Assembly: GCF_014203235.1 (NCBI RefSeq)
Contig: NZ_JACHIN010000023.1
Location: 90,272 to 154,271, forward strand
DNA: 64,000 nucleotides
DNA from: Nonomuraea endophytica
Lineage (GTDB): Bacteria > Actinomycetota > Actinomycetes > Streptosporangiales > Streptosporangiaceae
Reading direction: 5' to 3'
The position numbers were made by a program, and so were the translations under genes. The notes under the pieces were generated by a model. The model saw only the letters and a program-made list of their open reading frames with translations. It did no database searches and was not told the DNA's origin. Below, piece after piece: positions 1 through 8,923 of the stretch (position 1 is the first letter of the stretch; each line of letters opens with the position of its first letter).

Positions 1-48
1 GACCCCGGTTATACCGCACCGGACCGACGATTGGGCGCACCTGACACG

Positions 49-942
49 CTAGGTGGCGGTGACGAATGCGGCGACGTGCCGGCCCAGCTCCGCGCCCGCG
101 TCCTCCTGGAGGAAGTGGCCGGCCCCGGCGATCACGGGATGCTCAAGCCCGGAGGCCCCGGCCATGGTCCTTTTCAGGATGGGCGCCATGGCGCCGGTGA
201 TGGGGTCGCCGTCGGAGAAGGCGACGAGGAACGGCAGGCCGAGCGTGGTGAGGATCTGCCAGGCAGCGCGGTTGGCGGGCGCGGCCGGATCTTCGGGCGT
301 GTCGGGGACCAATCCGGGCATGGCCCGCGGACCGGACTTGTAGCTCTCCTCGGGGAAGGGCGCGTCGTAGGCGGCGCGGACGGCCGGCGAGAGCTCGCTC
401 GCGCAGCCGGACTGGACGAATCTGGCGATGTCGAGCACGGGCGCGGTCGTGATGGCGTCCTTGAAACGGTGCCAGACGTCGGGCATGGGAATGTCACCGG
501 TCGGCAAGCCCGTGTTGGCGGCGACGATCCTGGCGAAGCGCTCCGGGTGCTCGGCGACGATCCGCAGCCCGATCAGCCCGCCCCAGTCCTGGCCGACGAG
601 GGTGATGCCGGTCAGGCCGAGCTCGTCCAGCAGGAGGCGGCGGGTCCACTCGACGTGGCGGGCGTAGGTGTGGTCGGCGGGGTCGGCGGGCTTGTCGGAG
701 CGGCCGAAGCCGACCAGGTCGGCGGCGATGGCGCGGAGTCCGGCCGCGGCGAGTTCGCGCATGACGTGGCGGTAGAGGAAGGACCAGCTCGGCTCGCCGT
801 GCAGCAGCACGACCGGTTCGGCGTCTGGCGGGCCCGCTTGGTACCAGGCCATGCGGATGCCGTCCACCTCGGCGTAGCGCGGTTCGCAGGGGAAGTCCGG
901 CACGTTCGCGAAGCGCGCTTCGGGGGTGCGCAGCAGATCCAT
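49..942 (-). CDS. Haloalkane dehalogenase-like alpha/beta hydrolase
   Basis: A 297-residue alpha/beta hydrolase, about the usual length for haloalkane dehalogenases. The oxyanion motif HGEPSW lies at residues 48-53. The nucleophile motif GQDWGG at 117-122 has Asp119 as nucleophile and Trp120 in the halide-binding position. A late GAGHFLQED (His near 276) supplies the catalytic His. Asp in place of Ser as nucleophile separates it from esterases and fits hydrolytic dehalogenation or a related C-X hydrolysis; the substrate cannot be told. It is cytoplasmic, with no signal peptide. It starts 9 bases after the stop of the TPR gene upstream, so the two are probably co-transcribed. A TAACGT sits 6 bases before the ATG and could be an internal -10, although its TAA is also the upstream stop codon. 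Confidence 0.85.
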   Translation of the reverse strand: MDLLRTPEARFANVPDFPCEPRYAEVDGIRMAWYQAGPPDAEPVVLLHGEPSWSFLYRHVMRELAAAGLRAIAADLVGFGRSDKPADPADHTYARHVEWTRRLLLDELGLTGITLVGQDWGGLIGLRIVAEHPERFARIVAANTGLPTGDIPMPDVWHRFKDAITTAPVLDIARFVQSGCASELSPAVRAAYDAPFPEESYKSGPRAMPGLVPDTPEDPAAPANRAAWQILTTLGLPFLVAFSDGDPITGAMAPILKRTMAGASGLEHPVIAGAGHFLQEDAGAELGRHVAAFVTAT

Positions 943-951
943 CTCCCGACG

Positions 952-2664
952 TTAGCGGCGTTGGTGCCGCCCGGGGAACTCCCCGACCAGAACGTGGCTC
1001 GGTGTGACCCGCAGCACGTCGGAGTCGGCCAGGGCGATGCCGCGTACCTCCACCCAGAACCGGCGCTGCAGCGGGTCGGCGGCGAACACCGCGACCCTCG
1101 GGTCGGCCTCGACCGCGGTCCAGGCCCGCGGCTCGGCGATCAGGCGCAGCTCGCCCGCCCTGGTCACGGAGGCGACCGCGCCCACGACCCGGGGGCCGGC
1201 CGGGTCGGTATAGGAAAGCACCACGGATCTGGCATAGGCGAAGGCCTGCCGTACCTCCGGAGAAAGGGCCACGGACGGGGCGTCGCCGAGCAGCGGCTCG
1301 CACATGATCAGGGAGGGCCGCCACGGGCCCGGCGCGCCGCGCCACCAGGCGCGCGCCCCGCGCAGCGCGAAGAGCGCCACGACGGCGCCGAGCGCGCCCA
1401 GGCCCGCCCACCAGGCCCAGGCCAGCGCGAACACTCCCCCGGCCGCGCACGCCGGCGCCGCCACCACGACCAGCAGCGCCGCCGCCAGCAGCCACCTGTC
1501 CTCGCCGTGGCGGGCCTTGCGATAGGCCTCCATCAGCGGGTACGGCACCGCCAGCGCCACCACCGCGGCCTGCGGCTCCAGCACGAGCGCCCCCAGGACC
1601 AACGGCACCAGAACCGACCAGACCCGGCCGAGAATGATCCACAGCACGACCCCGGTGTTACGCCGCCCCTCGCGCTCCCCGCGGGCCAGCGCGAACTCCT
1701 CCAGCGCCCGCAGCGGCCGCCCCCGCCAGACGCCGCCGAGCGCGTGCAGCACGGCCAGGGCTGGCCAGCCGAGCACGAGGATGCCGGTCAGCCCAGCCCA
1801 GACCGGGTCGAACGCCGAGGTGAACGCGGGCAGCACCAGCCAGACGGCGAACGCCACCACCGCGACCAGCGCCGACACCACCGACGTGCCCAGCCAGGGC
1901 GCGCGGCCGAACATGGCCGGCACGTAGGCCCACACCCCGATCCTGCGCGCCTGCCGCACCGTCAGCACGGCCACGGCCACCAGGACAAGAGCGCCGCCCA
2001 GCCGGGCCTGCGGCCCCAGGTCGAGGCTCAGGGCGGCGAAGGCGATGGCCAGCGTGGCCACGGCGAGGAGCAGGCGGGTCTGGCGCGACCACACCTCCAG
2101 GGCCCGCCGGGCGCGGCCGCTCTCGCGCGGGTCGAGCGGCCAGGCGGGGTCGTGGTGGACGCGCGGGCTGTCCCAGCGCAGCCAGGCGAGGCCGAGGTTG
2201 ACGCGGGTCTGCGGGTGGGCGATGTCACGCTCCAAGGCGGCGGCGTAAGCGATCCTGGCCCGGCGGTGCTCGCCGCGGATCAGGGCCAGGTCGCCGAGCT
2301 GGAGGTGCGGGGTCAGCTCTTCGGGGGCGAAGGCGCGGGCGAGTTCGGCCTGGCGTACCGCCCGGTCCCAGCCGCCGGGGGCGTGGCGCTGGGCGGCGGA
2401 CAGGCGCAGGCGGGCCTGCCAGGATCCGGGGGCCAGCCGTACGGCGTGCTCGGCGTGGGCGAGTGACTCGGCGTCGCGGCCGAGCCGTTCCTCGGCGAGG
2501 CTGATCAGGCGGTGGGCCCATTCGGCGTCGGGGTCGAGTCCGGCGGCCTTCTGGGCGGCTTCGAGTGCGGACTCCGGGCGGCCGTCGCGCAGCCGGGCGG
2601 CTGACAGGGCGCACCATTCGCGCGGGGATCGATCAGGGTCGTCGCCTGTTTCGTCTTTCCCCAC
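952..2664 (-). CDS. TPR membrane protein with C-terminal PPOX-like region
   Basis: A 570-residue protein of unknown function. Residues 1 to about 165 are helical TPR-like repeats, with Ala-rich helices and conserved Pro at turns. A series of hydrophobic segments follows (about 200-440) in two clusters, typical of a multi-pass membrane domain. The last 120 or so residues are soluble and read like a flavin-reductase/PPOX split barrel, with a strand-rich pattern ending in a Val-Gly-Glu-Phe strand; this assignment is tentative. The start is a GTG with a GATCAT hexamer 6 bases upstream and no Shine-Dalgarno, consistent with a leaderless message. It is divergent from the MFS gene and in tandem with the dehalogenase-like gene. 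An alternative reading is a TPR scaffold for a membrane complex. Confidence 0.7.
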   Translation of the reverse strand: MGKDETGDDPDRSPREWCALSAARLRDGRPESALEAAQKAAGLDPDAEWAHRLISLAEERLGRDAESLAHAEHAVRLAPGSWQARLRLSAAQRHAPGGWDRAVRQAELARAFAPEELTPHLQLGDLALIRGEHRRARIAYAAALERDIAHPQTRVNLGLAWLRWDSPRVHHDPAWPLDPRESGRARRALEVWSRQTRLLLAVATLAIAFAALSLDLGPQARLGGALVLVAVAVLTVRQARRIGVWAYVPAMFGRAPWLGTSVVSALVAVVAFAVWLVLPAFTSAFDPVWAGLTGILVLGWPALAVLHALGGVWRGRPLRALEEFALARGEREGRRNTGVVLWIILGRVWSVLVPLVLGALVLEPQAAVVALAVPYPLMEAYRKARHGEDRWLLAAALLVVVAAPACAAGGVFALAWAWWAGLGALGAVVALFALRGARAWWRGAPGPWRPSLIMCEPLLGDAPSVALSPEVRQAFAYARSVVLSYTDPAGPRVVGAVASVTRAGELRLIAEPRAWTAVEADPRVAVFAADPLQRRFWVEVRGIALADSDVLRVTPSHVLVGEFPGRHQRR

Positions 2665-2720
2665 AGGGTCATGATCGGTGGGCCGGTAGGACTTTCATAG
2701 ATCCGGACATATGCCTGTAT

Positions 2721-2732
2721 CTCTCTAGAGAG
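2721..2732. promoter_or_regulatory. 12-bp perfect palindrome between divergent genes
   Basis: CTCTCTAGAGAG is a perfect palindrome in the 183-base gap between the TPR gene and the MFS exporter. Its position suits an operator acting on one or both promoters. No regulator gene is adjacent, so the binding protein is unknown. Confidence 0.35.
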
Positions 2733-2847
2733 GTCGGGGCGGGATGTGGATCATCCAATACCGCTGTCCCAAGTGCCGCACATCGCCTAAGCTGCCACGC
2801 ATGCTTACGCGGGCCCGTTGCGACCGAGGCGGCCCGCAGGGAGTTCC

Positions 2848-4377
2848 ATGACCGTCACCCAGGCCGTGCCCATCGTCAAACGGGCCCAGCGGGTCGGAAA
2901 CGACAACCGCTGGGCCGTACTGGTGCTGCTGTGCCTGAGCCTGTTGCTGATCACCGTGGACGCCACGGTGCTCCACATCGCGGTGCCCGCGCTGACGGCC
3001 GCGCTGGAGCCGTCGGCCGTGCAGCTGCTGTGGATCATCGACGTCTACTCCCTGATCGTGGCCCCGCTGCTCATCCTGTTCGGCACGCTCGGCGACCGCT
3101 ACGGGCGCAAGCGGCTGGTGCTGACCGGGTTCGTGATCTTCGGCGTGGCCTCGGCGCTGGCCTCGGCCGCGACCACCCCGGCCATGCTCATCGCGGCCCG
3201 CGCGCTGCTCGGCGTCGGCGGAGCCATGATCATGCCGGCCACGCTCTCGATCATCCGCCAGGTCTTCACCGACCGCCGTGAACGCGCCGTCGCGCTGGGC
3301 GTCTGGAGCGCGGTTGCCGCGGGAGGCGCCGCGGTCGGCCCGCTCGTCGGCGGCGTGCTGGTCGGCTGGTGGTGGGGCGCGGTCTTCCTGATCAACGTGC
3401 CCATCCTGCTCGTGCTGCTGCCCGCCGCGGCCCGCCTGCTGCCGGAGTCGCGCGAGCGCGGCGGGCGCCGCTGGGACGCGCTCAGCGCCGCCCTGTCCGT
3501 GTTCGGCATCCTGGCGCTGGCCTTCGGGCTCAAGGAGGCGGGTTCGGGCGGCCTGATGCCGTTCGGCGCCGCCCTGCTGGTCTTCTCGGCGGGGGTGGCG
3601 CTGCTGGTGTGGTTCGTCAGGCGGCAGAGCAGGCTGGCCGCGCCGCTGCTCGACGTCGGGCTGTTCCGGCGCCGGGAGTTCACCACCGGGGTCGCCGGGG
3701 TGCTGCTCGGCGTCTTCGCCCTGGTCGGGCTGCAGCTGATGCTGGCCCAGTATCTGCAGCTCGTGCTCGGTGACAGCCCGCTGCAGGCCGCCGTGCGCAT
3801 GCTGCCGCTGGTCGTCTCCGCGATCTCCGGCGGGCTGGCCGCCGCGCACATCCTGCCGAGGATCGGCATGCGGGCCACCATGAGCGGCGGCCTCGCGCTG
3901 GTGGCGCTCTCCCTGTCGCCCACGCTGACCTGGGGCGTCGAGGGGCATCCCGTGATGCTCGCGCTCTGCTTCGTCGGCATCGGGTTCGGCGTGCAGGTGG
4001 CGCTGCTCGCGGCCTCCGACACGATCATGTCCGCCTGCCCCGAGTCGCGGGCGGGCGGGGCGGCGGCCATCGAGGAGACCGCCTACGAGCTCGGCGCCGG
4101 GCTCGGCGTGGCCGTGCTGGGCACCATCACCACCCTCGCCTACTCTCCCGCGCTGCCGGCCGTACCCGGTGTGCCGGAAGGCGGCATGGACCAGGCCAGG
4201 CAGTCGCTCGCCGGCGCGGCCCACGTCGCCGACCAGGTCGGCGGCGACGCCGGACGCGAGCTGCTCGGCGCCGCGCGCTGGGCCTTCGTCAACGCGCTGC
4301 ACACGACGGTCGTGGTCAGCGTGGTCCTCCTCAGCCTGACCGCCCTCGCGGTGGCCACGCTGCTCCGCCGCGATTGA
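2848..4377 (+). CDS. MFS drug exporter, DHA2 (14-TM, EmrB/QacA) type
   Basis: A 509-residue multi-pass membrane protein. It has the MFS motif A (GTLGDRYGRKR) after the second helix and the DHA2-type motif C region, with repeated Gly-Gly-Ala-Ala-Val-Gly-Pro in helix 5. The length fits 14-helix proton antiporters that export drugs or cationic compounds; the substrate is not predictable. The ATG at 2848 is preferred over an upstream TTG because GGGAG lies 5 bases before it and the residues ahead of it (Arg/Pro-rich) do not look like coding. The DoxX gene follows after 8 bases, so the two form an operon. Confidence 0.88.
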   Translation: MTVTQAVPIVKRAQRVGNDNRWAVLVLLCLSLLLITVDATVLHIAVPALTAALEPSAVQLLWIIDVYSLIVAPLLILFGTLGDRYGRKRLVLTGFVIFGVASALASAATTPAMLIAARALLGVGGAMIMPATLSIIRQVFTDRRERAVALGVWSAVAAGGAAVGPLVGGVLVGWWWGAVFLINVPILLVLLPAAARLLPESRERGGRRWDALSAALSVFGILALAFGLKEAGSGGLMPFGAALLVFSAGVALLVWFVRRQSRLAAPLLDVGLFRRREFTTGVAGVLLGVFALVGLQLMLAQYLQLVLGDSPLQAAVRMLPLVVSAISGGLAAAHILPRIGMRATMSGGLALVALSLSPTLTWGVEGHPVMLALCFVGIGFGVQVALLAASDTIMSACPESRAGGAAAIEETAYELGAGLGVAVLGTITTLAYSPALPAVPGVPEGGMDQARQSLAGAAHVADQVGGDAGRELLGAARWAFVNALHTTVVVSVVLLSLTALAVATLLRRD

Positions 4378-4385
4378 GGTGTGTG

Positions 4386-5078
4386 ATGTCCCGTTCAGGG
4401 CAGGCATCTACCGTGAGACAGGCAATGCGAGATATAGCCGCTTTAGTGGCCCGCGTCGGCGTGGGCGGCCTTTTCTTCGCCAACGGCTGGAGCAAGCTGC
4501 AGGTCGGGCTGCTGGCCACCGGCGAGGCGTTCTCCAGGCAGGGCGCGCCGGCGCCCGGCGCCTGGGCGACCGTCACCATGCTCACCGAGCTCATCGGCGG
4601 CGCGCTGCTCATCGCCGGGCTGGCCGTGCCGGTGACCGGGCTGATCCTCTTCGTCGAGGCGCTGGCCGTCTTCCTGATCGCGCCGCCGCTCAACCCCATC
4701 ACCACCAACGAGCTCATCGCCCTGGGCGCCGCCGCGATCCTGCTGGCCGTCGTGGGCGCCGGGCGCATCTCCGTGGACCACATGGTGGTCATCAGGCGCA
4801 GGGAGTCGGAGGCGGCATCGGAGTTCGCCGCCGACAACGAGGCCGACCAGGTCATCGCGTCGCTGCGGGAACCGTCGGCGCCGGAGATCCCCGCCCCCGC
4901 CAAGGAGGAGCCGCGGAAGCCCGAGGACCCGCCCGGCGCCAGCGAGGACACCGCGCCGCATCCCCGTCCGCGCCGCCGTAACGGGGGCCCGGACGAGGCG
5001 GCGCCCGGCGACACGCTCGTGGCCGGGCGCAAGAAGCCGCCCGCCGCGCGCGGGCGCAAGCCGCCGGAGGAGGAGTGA
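4386..5078 (+). CDS. DoxX family membrane protein with charged tail
   Basis: A 230-residue protein. The first 140 or so residues carry four hydrophobic helices with the DoxX/DoxD-like pattern: an N-terminal Arg-x-Gly-x-Gly-Gly-Leu-Phe-Phe-Ala-Asn-Gly segment, then a helix rich in Glu-Leu-Ile-Gly-Gly. The remaining 90 or so residues are a disordered cytoplasmic tail rich in Pro, Glu, Arg and Ala. DoxX relatives have been linked to respiratory-chain and oxidative-stress complexes, but the role here is unknown. The start chosen is the ATG with GAGG 6 bases upstream; a GTG one codon earlier and a TTG overlapping the MFS stop are possible. It ends 4 bases before the convergent EamA gene. Confidence 0.75.
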   Translation: MSRSGQASTVRQAMRDIAALVARVGVGGLFFANGWSKLQVGLLATGEAFSRQGAPAPGAWATVTMLTELIGGALLIAGLAVPVTGLILFVEALAVFLIAPPLNPITTNELIALGAAAILLAVVGAGRISVDHMVVIRRRESEAASEFAADNEADQVIASLREPSAPEIPAPAKEEPRKPEDPPGASEDTAPHPRPRRRNGGPDEAAPGDTLVAGRKKPPAARGRKPPEEE

Positions 5079-5082
5079 GCGC

Positions 5083-6015
5083 TCAGGCGTCCGCGCGGCT
5101 CTTCACCGGCCCGTCCAGCGGTACGGCCGCGCGTCGCCCCAGCCGGATCACCCCCTGGGTGAGCGCGATGGCCACCAGGATGACCACGGCGCCGACCGGC
5201 TGGTTCCAGGTCAGCGCCTCGCCCAGGATCACCAGCCCGGACAGGGCGGCGACGACCGGCAGCAGATAGGTCACCGTCGAGGTGGTCGTCACGCCCGCCT
5301 GCCCCTGCACCCAGTACAACATCAGGTAGGCCACGCCGGTCCCGAGCCCGCCGAGCGCGAGCATGCTCCACCACACCCCGGCCGAGACCGTGGTGTCCAC
5401 CAGCGGCACCCCGGCGATCAGGGTGATCACGCCGAGCTGCGCGGCCCCGCTGAGCAGCTGTCCCGTGGCCAGCACCACGGGCGCCTCGGTGCGCCGCCCG
5501 GTGATGAACCGGCCCATGTACGCGCCGCCGACGCCGTAGCAGAGCGCGGCGGCGAAGCAGGCCAGGCTGCCGCCGAGCTGCCCGCCAGCCATCGGCTGCC
5601 AGACGCCGAGCACCACCATGACCCCGGCGAACCCGAGCCCGAGTCCGGCGACCCGGCTCGCGGTCGGCTTCTCCGCGCGCAGCAGCAGCGTGAAGGCGAG
5701 CGTGCACAGGGGCGTGGTGGCGTTCCAGATGGCGGCGACGACGGAGGAGACGTACTGCTCGCCCCAGGCGAACAGGGTGAACGGCAGTGTGGTCAGCACG
5801 ATCGAGGCCACCTGGAAGTGGCCCCAGAGCCGCGGGTCGCGCGGCAGCGCCTTACGGCTGATCGCCAGGGCGGCAAGCAGCGTCAGCGCGCCGATCACCA
5901 TGCGGGTGAACGACACCTGCAGCGGGTGCAGTTCGCCGACGGCGACCTTGATGAAGAAGAAGCTGTTGCCCCAGACGAGCGCCAGCACGAGGTAGGCGGG
6001 CAGCCAGCGCCGCAT
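5083..6015 (-). CDS. EamA/DMT-family transporter
   Basis: A 310-residue membrane protein with about ten hydrophobic helices in two EamA repeats. The repeats start near residue 5 (Leu-Val-Trp-Gly-Asn-Ser-Phe-Phe) and near residue 155 (Gly-Gly-Ser-Leu-Ala-Cys-Phe-Ala). The family exports amino acids, metabolites or drugs across the cytoplasmic membrane; the substrate is unknown. The ATG has a good Shine-Dalgarno (GGGAGG, 4 bases before). It is convergent with the DoxX gene. The gene upstream, sthA, is on the same strand but ends 75 bases away and is functionally unrelated. Confidence 0.85.
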   Translation of the reverse strand: MRRWLPAYLVLALVWGNSFFFIKVAVGELHPLQVSFTRMVIGALTLLAALAISRKALPRDPRLWGHFQVASIVLTTLPFTLFAWGEQYVSSVVAAIWNATTPLCTLAFTLLLRAEKPTASRVAGLGLGFAGVMVVLGVWQPMAGGQLGGSLACFAAALCYGVGGAYMGRFITGRRTEAPVVLATGQLLSGAAQLGVITLIAGVPLVDTTVSAGVWWSMLALGGLGTGVAYLMLYWVQGQAGVTTTSTVTYLLPVVAALSGLVILGEALTWNQPVGAVVILVAIALTQGVIRLGRRAAVPLDGPVKSRADA

Positions 6016-6090
6016 CGGTCCTCCCGGTCTGATGGATCGGCAGGAGCGTAGCGGCCTTTTCCTCGGTGCATGTAGGGATATCTCCCTATC

Positions 6091-7503
6091 TCACAGCTCG
6101 AACTTCGCGACCCTTCTGAGCTTGTTGACCGCGTCGAGCGCGGCGACCTTGTACGACTCGGCCAGCGTCGGGTAGTTGAAGACCGCGTCCACGAGGTAGT
6201 CGACGGTGCCGCCGCAGCCCATGACGGCCTGGCCGATGTGCAGCAGCTCGGTGGCGCCGGTGCCGAAGACGTGCACGCCCAGCAGGGAGCGGTCCTCGGG
6301 CGAGATCAGGAGCTTGAGCATGCCGTAGGTGTCGCCGATGATCTGGCCTCTGGCCAGCTCCCGGTAGCGGGAGATGCCCACCTCGAACGGCACGTGCGAG
6401 CGGGTCAGCTCGTCCTCGGTCTGCCCGATGAAGCTCACCTCGGGGATCGTGTAGATCCCGATCGGCTGCTGCGACGACAGCCCGCGCAGCGGCTCCCCGC
6501 ACGCGTGGTGGGCGGCGATGCGGCCCTGCTCCATCGAGGTGGCCGCCAGCGAGGGGAAGCCGATCACGTCACCGACGGCGTAGATGTGCGGTACGGCGGT
6601 GCGGTAGAAGGAGTCCACCGAGATGCGCCCGCGGTCGTCGGCCGCCAGCCCCGCGGCCTCCAGGCCCAGTTCGTCGGTCATGCCGTGGCGGCCGGCCGAG
6701 TACATGACGGTCTCGGCCGGGATCTTCTTGCCGCTCTCCAGCAGCGTGATCGCGCCGCGGGGCCGCTTCTCGACGGCGGCGACGGTCTCGCCGAAGCGGA
6801 AGGTGACGGCCAGGTCGCGCAGGTGGTACTTGAGCGCCTCGACGATCTCCAGGTCGCAGAAGTCGAGCATGCGCTCGCGCCGTTCGACCACGGTGACCTT
6901 GGTGCCGAGCGCGGCGAACATCGAGGCGTACTCGATGCCGATCACGCCGGCGCCGACCACGACCAGCGAGTCGGGGACCGTGGGCAGGTTCAGGATGCCG
7001 TCGGAGTCGATGATCGTCTCTTCGTCGAACTCCACGGAGTCGGGGCGCGCGGGGCGGGTGCCCGTGGCGATGATGATCTTCGAGGCGCTGACCTTGACGT
7101 CACGGCCCTGCTCGTCGATGACGTCCACCGTGTAGGGGTCCACGAACCGCGCCGAGCCCGTCAGCACCGCGACGTGGTTGCGGGAGAGCTGGCTGCGGAT
7201 CACGTCGACCTCGCGGCCGATCACGTGCTGGGTCCTGATGCCCAGGTCCGCGACCGTGACGTCGTCCTTGACCCGGTAGGACTGGCCGTACATCTCGCGC
7301 TGGTTGAGTCCGGTGAGGTAGAGCACCGCCTCACGCAGTGTCTTGGAGGGGATCGTGCCGGTGTTGATGCACACGCCGCCGATCATGTTGCGCCGTTCTA
7401 CGACGGCGACCCGCTTCTCCAGCTTGGCGGCCGCGATGGCCGCCTTCTGCCCGCCAGGCCCGGAACCTATGACAAGCACGTCAAAGTCGGTCACAAGACC
7501 CAC
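6091..7503 (-). CDS. sthA: Si-specific NAD(P)+ transhydrogenase
   Basis: A 470-residue flavoprotein of the class I pyridine nucleotide disulfide oxidoreductase fold. An N-terminal FAD-binding GSGPGG is followed by GGVCINTGTIPSK. The second Cys of the usual redox pair (Cys-x4-Cys) is Thr here, the hallmark of soluble transhydrogenase SthA as opposed to lipoamide dehydrogenase or mycothione reductase. The second dinucleotide motif GAGVIGIEYA and the C-terminal dimer interface (HIGQAVM region) follow. The enzyme moves hydride between NADPH and NAD+. The GTG at 7503 is preferred over a GTG nine codons upstream because GGAGGGGG lies 8 bases before it. The secreted-protein gene upstream is separated by a terminator. 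Confidence 0.9.
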   Translation of the reverse strand: MGLVTDFDVLVIGSGPGGQKAAIAAAKLEKRVAVVERRNMIGGVCINTGTIPSKTLREAVLYLTGLNQREMYGQSYRVKDDVTVADLGIRTQHVIGREVDVIRSQLSRNHVAVLTGSARFVDPYTVDVIDEQGRDVKVSASKIIIATGTRPARPDSVEFDEETIIDSDGILNLPTVPDSLVVVGAGVIGIEYASMFAALGTKVTVVERRERMLDFCDLEIVEALKYHLRDLAVTFRFGETVAAVEKRPRGAITLLESGKKIPAETVMYSAGRHGMTDELGLEAAGLAADDRGRISVDSFYRTAVPHIYAVGDVIGFPSLAATSMEQGRIAAHHACGEPLRGLSSQQPIGIYTIPEVSFIGQTEDELTRSHVPFEVGISRYRELARGQIIGDTYGMLKLLISPEDRSLLGVHVFGTGATELLHIGQAVMGCGGTVDYLVDAVFNYPTLAESYKVAALDAVNKLRRVAKFEL

Positions 7504-7548
7504 AGTACGGTCCCCCTCCGCCCCGGTCACCAGCCCCAGGCCTGCGGT

Positions 7549-7580
7549 TTCCCGGCCCGCGCGGCGGCACGGGCCGGGAA
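7549..7580 (-). terminator. Terminator-like hairpin after the small secreted protein gene
   Basis: TTCCCGGCCC and GGGCCGGGAA form a perfect 10-bp stem with a 12-base loop. It lies 10 bases beyond the stop of the 128-residue secreted protein gene and upstream of sthA. No T-run follows, which is common in high-GC actinobacteria. Confidence 0.6.
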
Positions 7581-7590
7581 CCGGCGGCGA

Positions 7591-7977
7591 TCAGCTGTAG
7601 AAGGTGGTGGAGCTGTGGGTGACCGTGGTGCCGCGCTCGCCCCAGTAGGAGGAGATGTCGGCGCGGTACTGGGTGTCCTCGTAGGCCGTGGCCAGGCTGC
7701 CGCAGGTGTTGCCGGGGTGGCCGTAGTAGTTGTTCTTGTCGGTGATCGTCGGCGAGGGCCCGGGGCGGGACAGCGGGACGAGCTTGACCTTCACCCAGCG
7801 GGCGCCCTCGGTGTTGAACGCCGCGACGCAGAGGCTGTCGGTGCCGTCGTTGTAGCTGACGGTGCCGTCGCCCACGTTCCTGGAGAAGGAGTTGGCCAGC
7901 GCGGGCTGGGCGAGAGCGAAGCTGGCGGCAGCAACGGTGACGCCCACCACGGCGGTCTTGAGGAGGTTCTTCATCAT
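7591..7977 (-). CDS. Small secreted protein of unknown function
   Basis: A 128-residue protein with a clear Sec signal peptide: Lys-rich start, hydrophobic core of about 15 residues, and Ala-x-Ala cleavage near residue 28. The mature part of about 100 residues has two Cys, which could form one disulfide, and many Tyr, Asn, Thr and Ser. It looks like a compact beta-rich extracellular domain. I do not recognise the family. Two consecutive ATG codons are possible starts; the choice changes one residue. It is followed by a strong hairpin terminator, so it is probably monocistronic. Confidence 0.7.
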   Translation of the reverse strand: MMKNLLKTAVVGVTVAAASFALAQPALANSFSRNVGDGTVSYNDGTDSLCVAAFNTEGARWVKVKLVPLSRPGPSPTITDKNNYYGHPGNTCGSLATAYEDTQYRADISSYWGERGTTVTHSSTTFYS

Positions 7978-8062
7978 TGCCCTTCGATCGGGAGCGGTGC
8001 GGGTTCCACCGCCCTCGCAGTGATCTTGGCCAACGACGCGTCCATGACAACAGGTCCTAACG

Positions 8063-8074
8063 GGAGAATTCTCC
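8063..8074. promoter_or_regulatory. 12-bp perfect palindrome upstream of the sulfotransferase-like gene
   Basis: GGAGAATTCTCC is a perfect palindrome 84 bases before the start of the sulfotransferase-like gene and about 86 bases before the divergent secreted-protein gene. It is a candidate operator. No partner regulator is adjacent. Confidence 0.3.
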
Positions 8075-8157
8075 AGTTAGTCATTCATTCGTAGACAGCT
8101 ATTCGCCCGGGACGTATCGATGACGAGAGGGACACTTCCGGCAGAGGAGACGGCGAC

Positions 8158-8859
<702 letters not shown>

Positions 8860-8911
8860 CCCCCAGCGGACTCGACGGCCCGCCCCCATGGCCTCTCACC
8901 TGGGCTTTCCC

Positions 8912-8917
8912 TAGCGT
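8912..8917 (+). promoter_or_regulatory. -10 element of a leaderless promoter (ABC ATPase gene)
   Basis: TAGCGT lies exactly 6 bases before the ATG at 8924, with no Shine-Dalgarno. This spacing places the transcription start at or next to the start codon. Confidence 0.55.
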
Positions 8918-8923
8918 TGACGC

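Noticed and set aside
31..2466. Long plus-strand frame antisense to the dehalogenase-like and TPR genes
   Set aside because: It is a shadow of GC-rich minus-strand genes: composition is Gly/Arg/Asp/His-rich and it has no recognisable domain. Many long frames in the window are of this kind and are left out.
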